From: G965207345 sp965207345
GTDB taxonomy: Bacteria > Pseudomonadota > Gammaproteobacteria > PS1 > Pseudothioglobaceae
NCBI GenBank assembly: GCA_965207345.1
Contig: OZ242280.1
Location: 1,116,001 to 1,180,000, forward strand
Direction of reading: 5' to 3'
DNA length: 64,000 nt
Below the pieces are notes generated by a model. That model searched no databases. It worked only from the letters and a program-made list of their open reading frames with translations, and was not told the DNA's origin. Below, in pieces: positions 63,780 to 64,000 of this stretch. The position numbers were made by a program, and so were the translations under genes. Each line of letters begins with the position of its first letter. The stretch's first letter is position 1.

Positions 63780-64000
63780 ATGATAAATATTTACTTAGGC
63801 ATTGTTTTTACACCTCTTATGAGTGCTGTCATTATTGGTTTATTCGGTTATTATTTAGGGCGCACATTCTCTCATTACATCGCAATTTTAGGTATTTTTA
63901 CCTCAACAATCCTTTCTGCTTATGTATTTTATCAGCACGTTATTTTAAACGCTAATGTATTTAATGAAAATCTTTATACTTGGCTTAAAATTGGCGACTT
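63780..64000 (+). CDS. nuoL: NADH-quinone oxidoreductase subunit L (5' part only)
   Basis: An ATG at 63780, 30 bases after nuoK, opens a frame that runs to the window edge (73 codons plus two bases). It encodes the start of a hydrophobic protein: helices near residues 4-24 and 30-52, then ENLYTWLKIGD, matching the N-terminus of the antiporter-like subunit NuoL (the Y-x-W-L near the end of the first periplasmic loop). The remainder lies outside the window. Confidence 0.88.
   Translation, partial: MINIYLGIVFTPLMSAVIIGLFGYYLGRTFSHYIAILGIFTSTILSAYVFYQHVILNANVFNENLYTWLKIGD

Noticed and set aside
1..64000. CRISPR arrays, rRNA genes, insertion sequences and riboswitches.
   Set aside because: I saw no regular short repeats with spacers, no rRNA signature, no transposase and no recognisable riboswitch core.

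Overview
The window is AT-rich, densely coded Gram-negative proteobacterial DNA: LptD, LptF and SurA point to an LPS outer membrane, and there is a bacterial complex I operon, a CcmH-type cytochrome c system, HflKC and IHF-beta. The order hflK-hflC-hisZ-purA, the insertion in NuoC and the cmk-rpsA-ihfB block fit a beta- or gammaproteobacterium. The low G+C, the use of GTG/TTG starts, genes parted from their usual partners, and visible pseudogenes suggest a reduced genome still being reduced. I cannot fix the genus from sequence alone.

Region by region. 1-3515 (minus strand): a nucleotide-sugar block with a one-chain fusion of an RmlD-like reductase and a PseC-like aminotransferase (cut by the window edge), PseB, and a GT2 glycosyltransferase. 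3809-14530 (plus strand): a surface-glycan or protein-glycan locus with a GT4 transferase, galE, a phosphoglycosyltransferase, an FkbH/ACP/VOC acyl-carrier cassette, a decayed PglD-like acetyltransferase, a DegT aminotransferase, a PglF-like 4,6-dehydratase, then short-form pgi and galU. 14674-18837: lepA, ypjD, ffh. 18890-20146: remains of Mu-like phage tail genes, including a fossil -1 ribosomal frameshift signal and a tape-measure pseudogene. 20291-29824: pepN, lysS, ccmH, a stand-alone UbiA-type HAD domain, a small membrane protein, a fructosamine kinase-like gene, then cmk-rpsA-ihfB. 29994-32282: tRNA-Lys(UUU) followed by an accessory patch. 32509-38251: trxA, rho, lptF, queF, pcnB, xseB, ispA. 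38272-44958 (minus strand): rpmF-plsX-fabH and lptD-surA-rlmB. 45136-51957: hflK-hflC-hisZ-purA-rnr. 52038-64000: nuoA to nuoL (cut by the edge), interrupted by non-nuo genes.

How the genes work together. The sugar genes form a pathway from hexose phosphates (pgi, galU, galE) to UDP-linked amino sugars (PseB/PseC, PglF-like/DegT), then to lipid-linked glycan (phosphoglycosyltransferase, GT4, GT2). FkbH plus ACP could supply a glyceryl-type acyl group. The nuo operon encodes proton-pumping NADH:quinone oxidoreductase. Three recognisable non-nuo genes sit inside it: a PD-(D/E)xK nuclease-like protein between nuoC and nuoD, a stress-protein-like gene between nuoE and nuoF, and a DUF3565-type protein between nuoI and nuoJ.

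The points most worth a second look are the RmlD-PseC fusion, the fossil phage frameshift cassette, the acyl-carrier sugar cassette with its dead acetyltransferase, and the foreign genes in the nuo operon.
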